DNA of 64,000 nt from Tetradesmus obliquus (taxonomy: Eukaryota > Chlorophyta > Chlorophyceae > Sphaeropleales > Scenedesmaceae): contig CP126206.1 of the NCBI GenBank assembly GCA_030272155.1, positions 1,240,001 to 1,304,000 on the forward strand, written 5' to 3'. Below are positions 33,078-44,579 of the stretch, piece by piece (within the stretch, counting starts at the first letter, position 1; each line of letters begins with the position of its first letter). The notes beneath the pieces are model-generated. The model made no database searches, was not told the origin of the DNA, and saw only the letters and a program-made list of their open reading frames with translations. The translations under genes and the position numbers were made by a program.

Positions 33078-33367
33078 TGCATGTGGGTCACACATCCACC
33101 CCGAGCTCCGTTGGTGCAGCACATGTGGGAGCTAGTATTGCAGCAGCAGCAAGCACAGCTGGGGCCAGCAGTGAGCCAGCAGAGCGCCACAAGCACCCCA
33201 GCAGCAGCAACAGCAGCAGCAGCAGCAGCAGCAGCGGCAGCAGCAGCACTGCAGCAGAGCAGGGCCCGCTTGCTGCTGCTGGTGTGAGGTGGCGGTTCAG
33301 CTGCGGGGTTGACCCCTGGCTGCCGCGCAGCAGCTGGGCGGTGCGGCTGTCGCTGCACGGCGGTTGA
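31500..33367 (+). CDS. Unknown Gln/Ser/Ala-rich protein, copy A
   Basis: Exon 1 is 31500-31605 and exon 2 is 32004-33367; the phase-1 junction G|GT closes and gives 489 residues. I do not recognise it. Conserved-looking parts are the N terminus (MTLYVQELVLVEPDEAAEQ, RLRISCERQVSP), a middle of alternating polar and hydrophobic residues (SLQELCFSLYTKHTQ, RARLDLESNCSS, SVQLSSSCLASATLG), a KRRRLEAKW segment, WLEVSISAV, and a C-terminal motif (GVRWRFSCGVDPWLPRSSWA then VRLSLHGG). Between these are long Gln and Ser tracts. The alternation suggests beta strands, possibly a membrane barrel, but this is inference. It is divergent from CYP97C. A second copy at 46357-44580 keeps the same exon structure and all conserved segments, supporting real coding function. 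Confidence 0.7.
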
Positions 33368-33961
33368 TGGGATACGGCCTATTGCTGTGCAACAAGAGGC
33401 TATGCTTGCTGGTTGTGCTGGGCATGGCCCCTAGTGGGGCGGTTGAGCAGCTGGTGGGTGGCTGCCTAGCTGCTAACACACGGGCGTCACCAGCAAGCAG
33501 TGACCAGCTTGCTGCTGCTGTCATGCTACTATGCTGGGGCTCGTGGGCTAGCCTGATAGAGTGCAAGACCATAAGGCCAGTCTGGGATGGTGTGGGACTT
33601 GGCTGTCTGACGCAGACTGACAGTGACAGTGAGGGTGCAAGCAAAGTGGCGCGCAGCTGTCTAGGGTACCACTTGCCAGAGCAGCAACTCGCGAAACATC
33701 GCAATCATTCATATGATAATGATTATGATATAACCTCGGCATTCTCGAACACTGAACTCACTTCTCCAGTCACCCACGAGACAGTTTGGACTGTTTGGCC
33801 GCAGATGCATGATCGGTGCACCTTGCTGCTTACGAAATGACTTGCCAATTCATGCATTTAGAATGAGTAACATAATGCAGCCAGCATCTCCCAGGGGGGC
33901 CATCATCTACGGAGCAGCATGCCACGTTGCTAGCGAGCAGCAGCCAGCCTGACCTCGCCTC
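33368..33961. other. Intergenic region before the lipase gene
   Basis: No gene is supported. A plus-strand frame from 33364 to 33840 lacks motifs. The lipase start ATG at 33962 is preceded by GACCTCGCCTC. Confidence 0.5.
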
Positions 33962-34921
33962 ATGGCAGCATTCGGCAGCTGGTTCCAGCTGCTGTTGCTA
34001 TGTATCGAGTGGCTGCACGCCCACACGATCGGGCCGCTTGTTGATGTGCTGGACGAAGGCGTGCTTGCTTCATGGGAGGAGGCAGCCAAGCTGTTCATTC
34101 GCGAATTCTTCACTACTGGCTCGAGGCTCATAAACGGAGCCTGCTCCTGGGCGCTGGCGCTCAGCGACAGACAGTACAGGCAGAATTTGCGATGCACCTG
34201 GCAGCAGAAGGAAGCTTGGCACAGCTGGTGGCGTGAGGAGAGGACCAGCACGCTCAATGCCGTGCTGGCAGCGCAATGCCCTGCACCTTCCGCAGCAGGT
34301 GAGCTGTGCTTGCAACCGCGCATGCATGTTTGCGGGTTGTTGGGTGAGCTGGCGCTGCTGCTGCTGCTACTGCTGTTGGTGCGTGAGCCAGCTTCCACCA
34401 TGTGTAGCCTACGTGATGCTGCGCTGCAGCAGTGTTGTTAACAGTGCCACAATAGCCGGGAGTCGTCGGGCTTTTTGCTTGTGCGCTGTCGTCAGTAGCA
34501 GATTCTTGGTGATGTTGACCGTTGTTGACCATGGGACAGGTGCCACTGCCCTGCAAGCATATAAAAGCATGGAGGCCGTGCTGTGTGCGCACTACTTGTT
34601 CTTGGTCCCAGGATTGTAGTTCTGTGTGCTGCGCAAGGTTGAAAATCTACATGGCAGCATGCCACAGCTGACACCGCTGACATGACATCTGGCAGCAGCA
34701 TAGTCTCTCATGGTGTGCTGACCTGCCCACCTGCTGCCTGCCCACCTGCTCACCTGCTTGCCTGCCTGCAGACGAAGCCCATGCCAGGCGCACCCAGTCA
34801 GCAGCACGCAGCAGCAGCCTGCAGCAGCGCAGCAGGCAGCGGTCAGCACGCATCTCATGGCAGGAGCACCCCAGCAACACCACCAGCAGCAGCAGCACCC
34901 AGCTTCCCGCGCTGGCTATTC

Positions 34922-34954
<33 letters not shown>

Positions 34955-37900
34955 CGCGGCCTGTCTCGCCGTCAGCAGCAGCAGCAGCAGTCAGCCCAAA
35001 AGGCAGTGTACTTGCACAGCTGGTTGCTCGAGTGAATGTTGACCTGCTGGGCCGCAGTAAAGCTAGCCCAGCTGTGCTGGCAGCAGCAACAGGCCGCAGC
35101 AGCAACCCGCTGCTGCAGCACACCCCATCCATGCCGCGCTTCCCCTCCATGGCGTCACTGCCCTCCTGCAGCAGCAACAGCTTGCAGGAGCTTGCAGGAA
35201 ATGGTCAACACTTGCAGGAAACCCTTGCAGGAAACGGCGAAACCCTGCAGCAGCAGTGGCAGCAGCAGCAGCAGCAGCAGCCAGTTGTGTCACAGGTGGC
35301 TTGGCAACTGCCAGGTTCAGCAGCAGCACCTCCACAGCAGCAGCAGCAGCGAGCTGGGCTGCTGCGGCGGCTGCTGACTTTGCTGTGGCGCTGTGCGTTT
35401 GCACCGCTGCTGCCGTTCACATGGGTGTGGGCTGTGACACTGGGCCGCTTTATGGGTGGCAGCAAAGAGCAGCAGCAGCAGCAGCAGGGGCTGGAGTACG
35501 CATATGCACAGTCATGTCAGCCAGATGCAGCGCCAGGGGCTGCAACTGCTGTAGCAGCAGCAGCGGCAGCAGCGCGGGGGCCGCGGCGCAGCATTGTGTT
35601 TGAGCAGCCGAGTGGCTTTGGGGTGCATGAGCGATCCAAGCGGAGGGGCTTGCTAGAGGTGGGTGGGGGTCCAGGACAGTGGTTGAAGAGTATCCTCATG
35701 TTACCCACCAAGCCATAGCATCAACAGGACAGTGCTCGCAGAGCGTATGTTTGGTGTTACGTAGTGATTAAACGGAAGTACAGGGTTCCACAAGACATCT
35801 CCTGCATGTGCTGCTGCTGCGGGTTGGGGAGCAGTGCTGCAGGCATGGCAGCATCAGCATTAGCAGAACAGGAAGTCTGCCTGATGATTGTGCCTGATGC
35901 TGAAATGACAGCCGTGCAGCGCAACATAGCAGATTTTGCACACTGACTAGTCAAATTTTTCCTGCAAGCGTTCCTGCAAGCGCTCCTGCAAACCCTCCTG
36001 CAAATTCTCCTGCGACTTTCCTGCAGGAGCTGTGCCTGGGCGGCGAGCTGTTTGTCACCGGCGGCTTTGAGGCGATGCGCTGGCTGGTGCGGCTGCTCAC
36101 ACTGACACGCCCCCGGCCCACCATCTACAGCCACAGCCGCGCAGGTAGCTTGACAGCAGCAGCAGCAGCACGCCAGCAGCGGCGGCTGGCAGCAGCAGCA
36201 GCCAGGGCAGCAGCGGATGGTGACTTTGCAGGCGCACCTGCCGCAGAGGCGTTTGGCGTCCCAAAGCAGCGGCGGCGGCTGCAGCAGCAGCAGCAGAATG
36301 AGCCGCAGATGTACAGCGGCAGCACGGCAGGTGGCTTGCTGTATGCTGACAGCGATAGAAGCAGCAGCTGCAGCAGCGGTAGCGAGGATGAGGGGCAGCA
36401 ACCACCTCAGTTTGCTGCAAGCGGCAGCAGCAGCAGCAGCAGTGCTGCAGCTGCCGGCGCTGCTGGTGTGGGCAGGGCACGGCGCAAACTGCAGCACAGC
36501 AAGAGCGTCGGCTCTGACATGGTGAGCCGGATTGTATGTTTGTTGACAGAGGTATCGCAGTCAAATGCATGCAAGCAGGCTGGTAATTGTGTGTAAAGAC
36601 TCGCGGGAAGCACACCTTGCGCAAGCACAATGCAGAACGATGTTCACTTTGGCTCTGACATGGGGAGCCTGGTTGCTTGTTGGTCAGGGATAGCTGCTTG
36701 GCTGCGTTGCTGCAGCACTGCAGCTTTGTCAGTCACTGTGACTTGTTGTTAGTCTGCGCTGCACTGCAGGCGCAGCTCAGCTTGGGCACAGTGAGGGAGG
36801 CGTCTGTTGGATTCCTGTACCTACATACTTTGGTGTAGGATCCTCAGTACTTTTTATGGTGCTGTGCTGCGCTGCAGGCAAAGTTCAGCCTAGGCACAGC
36901 GCGTGGTGCGTCAGCGCTGCCGCCCCTCACTTATCTTGGACCATTGTGTACTGCACTGTACTGCTGATGTTGATATTCTCTGTACTGCACTGTACTGCTG
37001 ATGTTGATATGCTCTGTACTGCACTGTACTGCTGATGTTGATATGCTCTGTACTGCACTGTACTGCTGATGTGCTGCAGGCGCAGCTCAGCCTAGGCACA
37101 GCACGGGGTGCGTCAGCGCTGCCGCGCCTCACCATGCGGCGGGTGAGGTCAGTCGGGCGCTGGAACCACGCAGGGGAGCCGCAGCCGGCAGCAGCAGCGG
37201 CGGCAGCAGCAGCGGCGGGGGTGTCTGAGGACGAGCTGAGCCCTGCTGCCCAGATGATCCTGAAAGCAGGTGAGGCTTGATGCGATGTTGTGTATCGGTT
37301 TGCGCCCGGGCCTGTGATCGGTTTGCGCGGAAAAAGTAATGTGCTGCTTGGGTGGATGGGGTGTGGGAGGACATAATGGGTGGGAGATAATGGATGAGGT
37401 CGCTGGAACCATGCCGGGGAGCCGCAGCCGGCAGCAGCAGCGGCAGCGGCAGCGGGGGTGTCTGAGGATGAGCTGAGCCCTGCTGCCCAGATGATCCTGA
37501 AAGCAGGTGCGGGCTGTTGCTGCTCCCCTATGCCCTCCTTAAGCCCACTGGTGCCTCATGCTGATGTTGCACACCTTATGGTTCGTAAAAAAACAGCCCA
37601 CTCTACAACCCCGCTCCCTTCCCCTCCAGGTTACCCGCTGGAGCTGCACCAAGTGACGACAGCTGATGGTTATGTGCTGCGCCTAGAACGCATCCCGCGC
37701 CCCGGCTCTCCCCTTGTTGCCTTCTTCCTGCACAGCATCCTGGACACCTCCCACCGTTCCAGCCACTGATACTCCATTTTGTACTTATTCATTGATATTC
37801 TCAACTGCTGCGTCGCAGGATATCCGCTAGAGCTGCACCAAGTGACAACAGCTGACGGCTACGTCCTTCGCATCGAGCGTATTCCGCGCCCCGGCTCCCC

Positions 37901-38858
37901 CCGAGTGGCCTTCTTCCTGCACGGCATCTTGGACACCAGCCTGACATGGGTCAGTGCTGGCGTGACGGGCAGCCAGGCCTTTGGGGCCTGGGACGCGGGG
38001 CAGGACGTGTGGCTGGGCAGCAGCAGGAGCAACCCGCCGCGCACCGCCACAGGTCGGTTAAACAAGCTCAAACTGCTAGTTGTATGTCACAAGCGTAGCA
38101 AGGCACTGAAATTGCATTGGGGTCTTCTTGGGCATGTTTTCTTGCTTTTTTATGTTTGGGCGCTGTTAGGTCCGTAGTCAAGTTGTGTCCTGCTTTCGAG
38201 CATGTTGCTGCTGTTGCTGTCTGTTACTGCGGCAGCAGGAGCGCGCCACGGTACACCGCAACAGGTGCAGCACAGCTTTTTGTTGATTGGGAGTCTTCTC
38301 ATGTCATTGGCGGCTTGAATTGAGCCTGTTGTTGTTTGTTTCCTCGTCACCAGCGGCATCAAACTGCCTCTTACCACCACAATTGCATTACACCTGGGCT
38401 TCTAAAGCTGTTGCTAGTATTGTATCCAAGGGTTTGGGGGGTTTGGGGGTTAGGGTGTTGGCGGCCTTCTTCCTGCACGGCATCCTGGACACCAGCCTGA
38501 CATGGGTCAGTGCTGGCGTGACGGGCAGCCAGGCCTTTGGGGCCTGGGACGCGGGGCAGGACGTGTGGCTGGGCAGCAGCAGGAGCAACCCGCCACGCAC
38601 CGCCACAGGTGCGCACGGGGCCGTATGGTATGTAGTACTTGGCAGACTTGAGTCACATGTTTGGGCAGCTTTTGAGCATCTTGGGCTGAACGATGTGGTT
38701 GGTTTTTGGGTTGCTTGAGCAGTGTTAGCTTGCCTTGAGCCTGTTGTCGCCACTGCTGTTGTTTGACCGTACTTTCGGCAGCAGCAGCCGCTGGAGCAAG
38801 CCGAGGCACACAGCAGCAGGTGTGGCAAGGCAACCTCAGATGACTGAAGCTGACATAC

Positions 38859-38891
<33 letters not shown>

Positions 38892-39413
38892 CTGCAGATC
38901 CAAACCGGCAAGGCCTGCGCTACTCAACCTCTTGCTCATTGAGCTGGGCATTCATACCTCAGTTGCTGAACTTGGCATACTGCTGCTGCTGCTGCTGCCG
39001 CTACCGCTGCCTGCAGATCCAGACAGGCAGGGTTTACGCTACTTCAACTTCTCCCTCAACGAGCTGGGCATCCACGACATTCCGGCACAGCTGGACCTGC
39101 TGCACTCAGTGAAGATGAGGGAGCTGGCTGGCAGCAGCAGCAGCAGCAGCAGCACCACTGCTGCTGCTGCTGCTGCTGCTGCTGGGGCAGGGCCGTACGG
39201 CTTAGGAGTGCACAGCAGCACTGGCAGCAGCAGCAGCAGCAGCACCATCGGGCTGTCGCCAGGCAGGCGCACCCTGCCAGCAGGCCTAGCACGCGGCGGG
39301 CTGAACCCTGGAGGTTTGACCGCGTTTGACTTGCGGCGGCAGATGGACCCGCTGCTGTCAGCAGCACCTGCAGGGGCAACAGGGCTGGCGCCGTGGGCTG
39401 CTGAGTCAGTGTT

Positions 39414-39448
<35 letters not shown>

Positions 39449-42400
39449 ATGGAGGATCTGCGGCAGCAGCAGCAGCAGCAGCAGGGACGGCAGCAAGCTC
39501 AGGTCAGGGTTTGCTGCGGCGGTTTAGGGTGCAGCGGGGCCTGCAGCGCAGCTGCAGCGACTCCAGGCTGGATGCGCTGGCAGCAGCAGTAGCTGCAGAA
39601 GCAGCAGCAGCAGATGTAGCAGATGGCCAGGGCAGCGGCAGCAGCAGCAGCACTGAGCAGCAGCAGCCGGCACCAGCAGCAGCAGCAGCAGCAGGTGGTA
39701 GGCACAGGCGTGGTGCACTTGGGGTGCTGCAGAGACTGCTGAAGGGTGCTGTGGGCAGTAAACAGCAGCAGCAGCAGCAGAGTGCAAGCGCACAGTCAAT
39801 TGTGCCACAGGGCAGGGGCAGCAGGCCTAGCAGCCAAGATGGCAGTCAGCAGCAGCAGCAGCAGCAACAGCAACAGCAGCAGGTGGAAGCTGCTGTGTTA
39901 GACCACCCTGTGCAGGCAGTCGCTGCCGCAGCAATATTGCCAGCAGCGGCAGCAGCAGCAGCAGCAGGGTTTGCACCGCAGACCCCGCGGCGAGGTTTAG
40001 AGGTGCTTATACCTGAAGTGCGTGAGCCGTCAACCCCAGAGGTTGTTGAGAGCCCGCTGATGAGAGTTGCAGGGGACGGCACAAACACAGGCAGCAGCAG
40101 CAGCGCCACGTCTGCTGCTGCAGCTGCTGCAGCAGCGACTGTCGCTGCTGCGGCTTCCGCAGCTGCAGCTGCAGCTGCTGCAGTGCAATGCCAGCAGCAG
40201 CAGCAGCAAGGGTGTGCGCCTGCTGCTGCCATCAGCAGCCCCTTTGTGCACGCATCTGTACAGCAGGCAGTGCATGCTCAACTGCTGTCAGATGACGCCA
40301 GCAGTGCACACCAGCAGGACACCAGCAGCAGCGGCACTGCTGCTGCCACCCTGCAGCAGCAGCAGCAGCAGAAGGCCAGCAAACCTGCTGATGCTGCAGA
40401 GGGAGTCAGCCGCAGCAGCAGCAATGCGAGCAGCTTGCCAAGCGTTGGCAGCGGTGGCAGCAGCAGCATGCGGCGATCTCAGAGCAGCCAAGCACTTATG
40501 AGCTTTGCACGGCACAACTTCCCAGCAGCAGCAGCAGCAGCAGCAAATGGCAGCAGCAACAGCAGCACTGACGTGCAGGGCTGCACTGATCAGGGCCGCA
40601 GCAGCAGCAGCAGTGGTCTGCCGCCGCTGCCGCCGGCTCCTGCAGCAACTCCCAGCCGACCGCACGCGCAGGGTTTTGGCGGGCCGGCGAGGTCACTAAA
40701 CCCTGGCACTGCCGGCCACCCTGCAGAACCCTACGACCTGCGAGTGGTGGCTCACAGCTTGGGGGGCATGAGCATGCTCGTGTATTTGGTGATGCGCTGT
40801 GCAGCTGGCCAGCCGCATCATGTCAGGCGGCTGATCTTGATGAGTCCAGCTGGATACCATCATACAGTGCCTGCTGCCTTCTGGCCGTTCATTGCGGTGC
40901 TGCCGTGGTGGCACCGGCTGCTGGTGCTGCTGGTGGGGCGCCACAGGGCATGTGAGTGACGGGGTTTGGGGTTTGAGGGCTTTGGGGTTAATTTTGGTTG
41001 TTTGTGAGCTGCGTACTCAGCTGTGGGGCGTGCTTTGTGTGCTTGCAATGTGATCGATCGGCCATTCCGCAATACCCCTATACCTGCAGGCTGTTCACTG
41101 CTGCATGGGCACCTGCTGTCTTTTGATGTATGCAGACCACCCCGCGGTGCTGCCGTCCTACATCGGGCGCGCGCTCACCTTCTCCTACTTCCTGGAAATG
41201 CTGCGGCTGCCGGCGTTAGCTGACTTGACTCGAGCCATGATGAAAGCCTTCTTTGGAGGCGACAGCAGCGAGTGGGAGCGCGCGCTGCTCATGCCGCACT
41301 ACAACGCTGCCGGCATGCCCTCCTGCAGCCTGCACCAGGTGCGCTTCAGCAGTTCATAAACAATCTGCAGCAGTTTGTAGGACGTTTCAGGCCATACGTG
41401 TGAAGTTTGGGGCTTTGTTTCAGGCCATAAGTGTAAAATTTGGGGCTTTGTGGGTTAATTATCTGCTGGCCGACTTGACTCGGGCAATGATGAAGGCTTT
41501 GTGGCGTTCTTTGGAGGCGACAGCACCGAGTGGGAGTGTGCGCTGCTGATGCCGCACCACAATGCAGCCGGCATGCTATCCTGCAGCCTGCACCAGGTGT
41601 GGTTTTATTGCAGATCAGATCACATGATAAGCCAGAAGGATGTGCATTGAGGCTATTAGGGTTGCTGAGTTGCTCTGTAGGGCGCTGCATGTGTTTCGTG
41701 CGCATCTGCCTGTTTGCTACAAACATGTCTGATCATGTGCTGCAAGTATCCATTGGCAGGCGCTGCACTTCAGGTGTTTGAACCATGCAGGCCGTTTCAA
41801 GCTGTTTGGTAATGGCTTTCTAGCAGCCGTCTCTGCCGACCGTATTCAGATAATCCGCGGCAGCCGCTTCCAGCTGTTTTACTGCGGCTCGCCAGCAGCC
41901 GATACTCAACACCTATCATGTGGTCTGCTGCTACTGCCGCATGTCTGCAGGCGCTGCACTTTATCCAGACACATGATCATACGGTCGGGCCGCTTCCTTT
42001 CTTTAGCTGTACGACCACGGCCCCCCTGCAGCCGATACTCAACATCTTTTATGTTGTACTACATTTTTGCAGGCGCTGCACTTCATCCAGATCATCCGCA
42101 GCGGCCGCTTCCAGCTGTACGATTACGGCTCCCCTGCAGCCAATGCGGCGCGCTACGGCTCCCCACGGCCGCCCGACATTGGCAGCCAGTACTGGCGCCT
42201 GGCGGGGCTGCATATTGACTTGCTGGCAGGTGCGTGGCAGCAGTGTGATGTGCCTTTGGTTCGTTGTAGTCGTTGTGATGTGACAGTGTTACGTTACAGT
42301 TCAATCTGGCGGCAGCCCGATATTGGCAGCCAGCACTGGCGCTTACTCGGGCTGCAATTGACTCACTGGCAAGTGCGAGCAACTGCGTGATTTTCTATTT

Positions 42401-42701
42401 CATGCTACTGTACGTTTTGTTGCTTACTGCAACAATGCATTGTCAGGGTGGGGTGCTTGCAACCTAACCGTTGCTGCCAGACATCGGCAGCCAGTACTGG
42501 CGCCTGGCTGCACATTGACCTGCTGGCAGGCGGGTGGCTTACTTTGTTGCTGTTACATGCGTCGTGGCTTGCTCTGTCATGTGCGCTGCCATGTTGCTGC
42601 CGGTGCTGCTGGTGCTGATGTCACAAAGGCAGTCTTTGGTGCAGCACCCCGCCCCTAGTATCTAGCTGCCATTGCATTGTCTTGACATGTGCTGCTGCTG
42701 C

Positions 42702-42738
<37 letters not shown>

Positions 42739-43159
42739 CAAGTGTGACGGCATCATCCCGCCCAGCAACGTGCTCTGCCACTACCAGGCCATGCGGGAGC
42801 AGGGGCTGCAGGTGCGCTGGCGGCTTGTTATGTTTTTGTTCTAAAACATCTATAACATGTTACGAGTTTGGGCCTGACATTGATTGTGCGGCAGTTCTTG
42901 ATGAGCAGCTCAAACCCTAGGCTGTGCCTGATCCCTCGTGGGCGCTATGTATCGCAGCACATCATCTTGCAAGCTAGTGTGCACTTGTAGCCTCCTGCGC
43001 TCAAAATCAGACTTCAAGCTCAAGTTCCCACCCAACCTCACACTGTGAACTTCCCAGGTGACGTACCGTGAATTCGAGTACGGCCACATGGACTTCACAT
43101 TCAGCGTGAAGGAGGAGCTGCGCTACTACGTGATGAAGTGCTTGAGCAGGCCCAGCTGA
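33962..43159 (+). CDS. Acid-lipase-like alpha/beta hydrolase with giant low-complexity insertions
   Basis: Exons are 33962-34298, 34772-35658, 36027-36521, 37080-37269, 37819-38052, 39017-40951, 41136-41338, 42073-42229, 42738-42811 and 43058-43159. They total 4,614 bases, 1,537 residues with all phases matched. The order of conserved blocks matches plant proteins of the At1g18460/At1g73920 type: an N-terminal hydrophobic region (LLLLCIEWLHAHTIG to TTGSRLINGACSWAL), the lipase-associated block (YPLELHQVTTADGYVLRIER), FFLHGILDTSLTWV, then nucleophile elbow VAHSLGGM (Ser near 1295), acid in GKCDGIIP and His in YGHMDFTFS. The family is annotated as lysosomal-acid/gastric-lipase-like; the true substrate here is unknown. 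Between SVKMREL and PYDLRVVAHS lie about 535 residues of Ala/Gln/Ser, absent from the plant proteins. Introns carry exon echoes. Confidence 0.88.
36765..36935 (+). repeat. Head echoes of lipase exon 4
   Basis: GCAG|GCGCAGCTCAGCTTGGGCAC at about 36770 and GCAG|GCAAAGTTCAGCCTAGG at about 36878 (then GTGCGTCAGCGCTGCCG) repeat the start of the intact exon 37080-37269. Confidence 0.9.
36946..37076 (+). repeat. 34-bp tandem repeat in lipase intron 3
   Basis: Nearly four copies of GTACTGCACTGTACTGCTGA plus TGTTGATATGCTCT run directly into the CTGCAG acceptor of exon 4. Each unit contains a pyrimidine/CTG segment like the acceptor tract. Confidence 0.9.
37393..37507 (+). repeat. Tail echo of lipase exon 4
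   Basis: This repeats RWNHAGEPQPAAAAA-region sequence (frame disturbed at the start), then VSEDELSPAAQMILKAG and its G|GTGCGG donor. It is downstream of 37080-37269. Confidence 0.9.
37628..37750 (+). repeat. Head echo of lipase exon 5
   Basis: CTCCAG|GTTACCCGCTGGAG repeats the start of exon 5 through ERIPRPGSP and ILDTS, then diverges. The intact exon is 37819-38052. Confidence 0.9.
38455..38610 (+). repeat. Tail echo of lipase exon 5
   Basis: 38460-38608 is almost identical to the end of exon 5 (AFFLHGILDTSLTWV to SNPPRTAT) with its ACAG|GTGCGC donor. It implies a recent copy, downstream of the intact exon. Confidence 0.95.
38890..38975 (+). repeat. Head echo of lipase exon 6
   Basis: CTGCAG|ATCCAAACCGGCAAGGCCTG repeats the start of exon 6 (DPDRQGLRY) and then decays around ELGIH. 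The intact exon starts at 39017. Confidence 0.85.
41465..41600 (+). repeat. Tail echo of lipase exon 7
   Basis: This repeats ADLTRAMMKAF, the GGDS-coding stretch (frameshifted), PHHNAAGM and CSLHQ with a CAG|GTGTG donor. It is downstream of 41136-41338. Confidence 0.9.
41755..42030 (+). repeat. Head echoes of lipase exon 8
   Basis: Copies of GCAGGCGCTGCACTT(C/T)(A/T) and IIR.GRFQL(Y/F)(D/Y).GSPAA lie at about 41757-41830, 41848-41905 and 41948-42035, with varied internal deletions. The intact exon is 42073-42229. Confidence 0.85.
42312..42535 (+). repeat. Tail echoes of lipase exon 8
   Basis: 42318-42370 (PDIGSQHWRLLGLQL) and 42480-42531 (DIGSQYWRLA.HIDLLAG) repeat the end of exon 8, downstream of the intact copy. 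Confidence 0.9.
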
Positions 43160-44579
43160 ACGGCAGCAGCAGCAGCAGCAGCAGCAGCTGTGGCAGCAGG
43201 AGCAGCAGCAGGTGTGGCGGCGGCAGCAATGGCTGTGGCAGCAGCAGCAGCAGGCACTGCCGTGGCAGACGCAACCGCTGCTGTCATTGATTGGATGCCA
43301 CTGCCCAGCAGCAATCTGGCTTCCTGCTTTCTCGCAGTGTTGTAGCCCAGGATGTGCAGTTTTGCTGAGTGTCGTGATTCGTGTGTTGCTGCATGCACCA
43401 ACATCAGCAGTTTTGTCCAGCCTCTGGATTGGGCTGTGTGCTGTGTGCTGTTTTGTGCTTGCTGGCTGTGCCATGTTATGTCCTCTGTGTACGTTTGTGC
43501 GTAACTTGACATATTGTTTGTGTCTTGATTTCCATGCTGCAGCTGTGCTTACACTGCAATTCCTTTCTGGAGAATGGCCTCACCCATAAGCAGTCAGGAC
43601 AGGGGTGCTCCGCATGAAGTTGCACCCCTGGCCCTGACTGCAAGTAACTGTGACACTTGGCCTTACATATAGGTCACGGCTCTCAGTTCTGGCATACATG
43701 TGGGGCTCTGGCTTGCTTTAAGTTGCTCATTGATGTCATGTCAAGTGGAGAATGGGTGGTGTGGGATGCAGTATAGGTCAGCTTACGTGAGCGCTGCATC
43801 TCCCTGCTGCATGTTGTGTCCACGTGCGTGAGTGCTGAACTTTTTTGGTGCTCCTTGGGGGCTTCAGCTTGGCTTGACGTCCTACAGCTGCAAATGCAGC
43901 AATTGCTGCTGTGCTGGTGTGTTTGCTGTGGCAAGCCCCTAGGCGGCCTCCTGCTGCTTTTGGCACCAGTTGATGGAGAGTGACAGACGTGCTTTTTCTC
44001 AGACGACTTCTTGCGTGCAGTAAGTTGGGATGGCCTGCAAAAATAACACGCTATTGAACCCCTTGAGCCTGCCATCACAGCAGCAGCGACATGTGAAAGG
44101 CAATGGTTTCTTGATGGTGTTCGTGACCAGGGCGATGGTGCCATTCACTGCTGCTAGCACCTCCTGTCGAGCATGTTATAACATGCATGTCACTCTTTAC
44201 ACTGAGGGATAGCAAGGGGGCCCACGTGCCTCGCTGTGCCGCTGGTGGTATCTCCAACGATGGTGGTAGGGGGCCCTTCTGAGCATGTGAGTGTCCATTT
44301 ATTGCATTCAGACATTGCAAAGTGTAGTATGTCACTGTCACCTTCGCAGGCTGGGTTTTGATTGATTTCAGTGCATCGCAGTGGTCTCCAGGGGCCCATC
44401 TATGATCAGGTTGCGTTTTCTCGCTGCCCCATGAATGCCATTGGCTCCCCAAACGACGAGGTTGCCCGTATGTAACTTTTGCCGGCTAGTTACACGGCGC
44501 TTTCAACAACAAGCACCATGCAGCATCAGCCCATATTGCCATGGCATCATCAGTACCATCATGAAAATGGAGCATCAGG
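43160..44579. other. Intergenic region after the lipase gene
   Basis: A CAG-rich start (43161-43275) is probably 3' UTR. No gene is supported in the rest. A hairpin lies at 43592-43639. Minus-strand frames at 43683-44144 and 44075-44452 have no recognisable motifs. Confidence 0.5.
43592..43639 (+). other. Strong stem-loop downstream of the lipase gene
   Basis: AGTCAGGACAGGGGTGC and GCACCCCTGGCCCTGACT pair almost perfectly (17-18 bases, one bulge) around a loop of about 13 bases. It may be a 3'-UTR structure, a short-RNA precursor or a foldback remnant. Confidence 0.7.

Larger units (their letters stand above)
30870..33367. repeat. Inverted duplication, unit A
   Basis: This unit matches 44580-46990 in reverse orientation. 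It contains, from left to right, the start of CYP97C exon 2, exon 1, a divergent promoter region and the whole Gln/Ser-rich gene. Similarity is high in coding parts and promoter; repeat tract lengths differ. Confidence 0.9.

Noticed and set aside
43683..44452. Minus-strand frames of 125-153 codons downstream of the lipase gene
   Set aside because: No motif, no splice continuity and no repeat-independent sign of coding.
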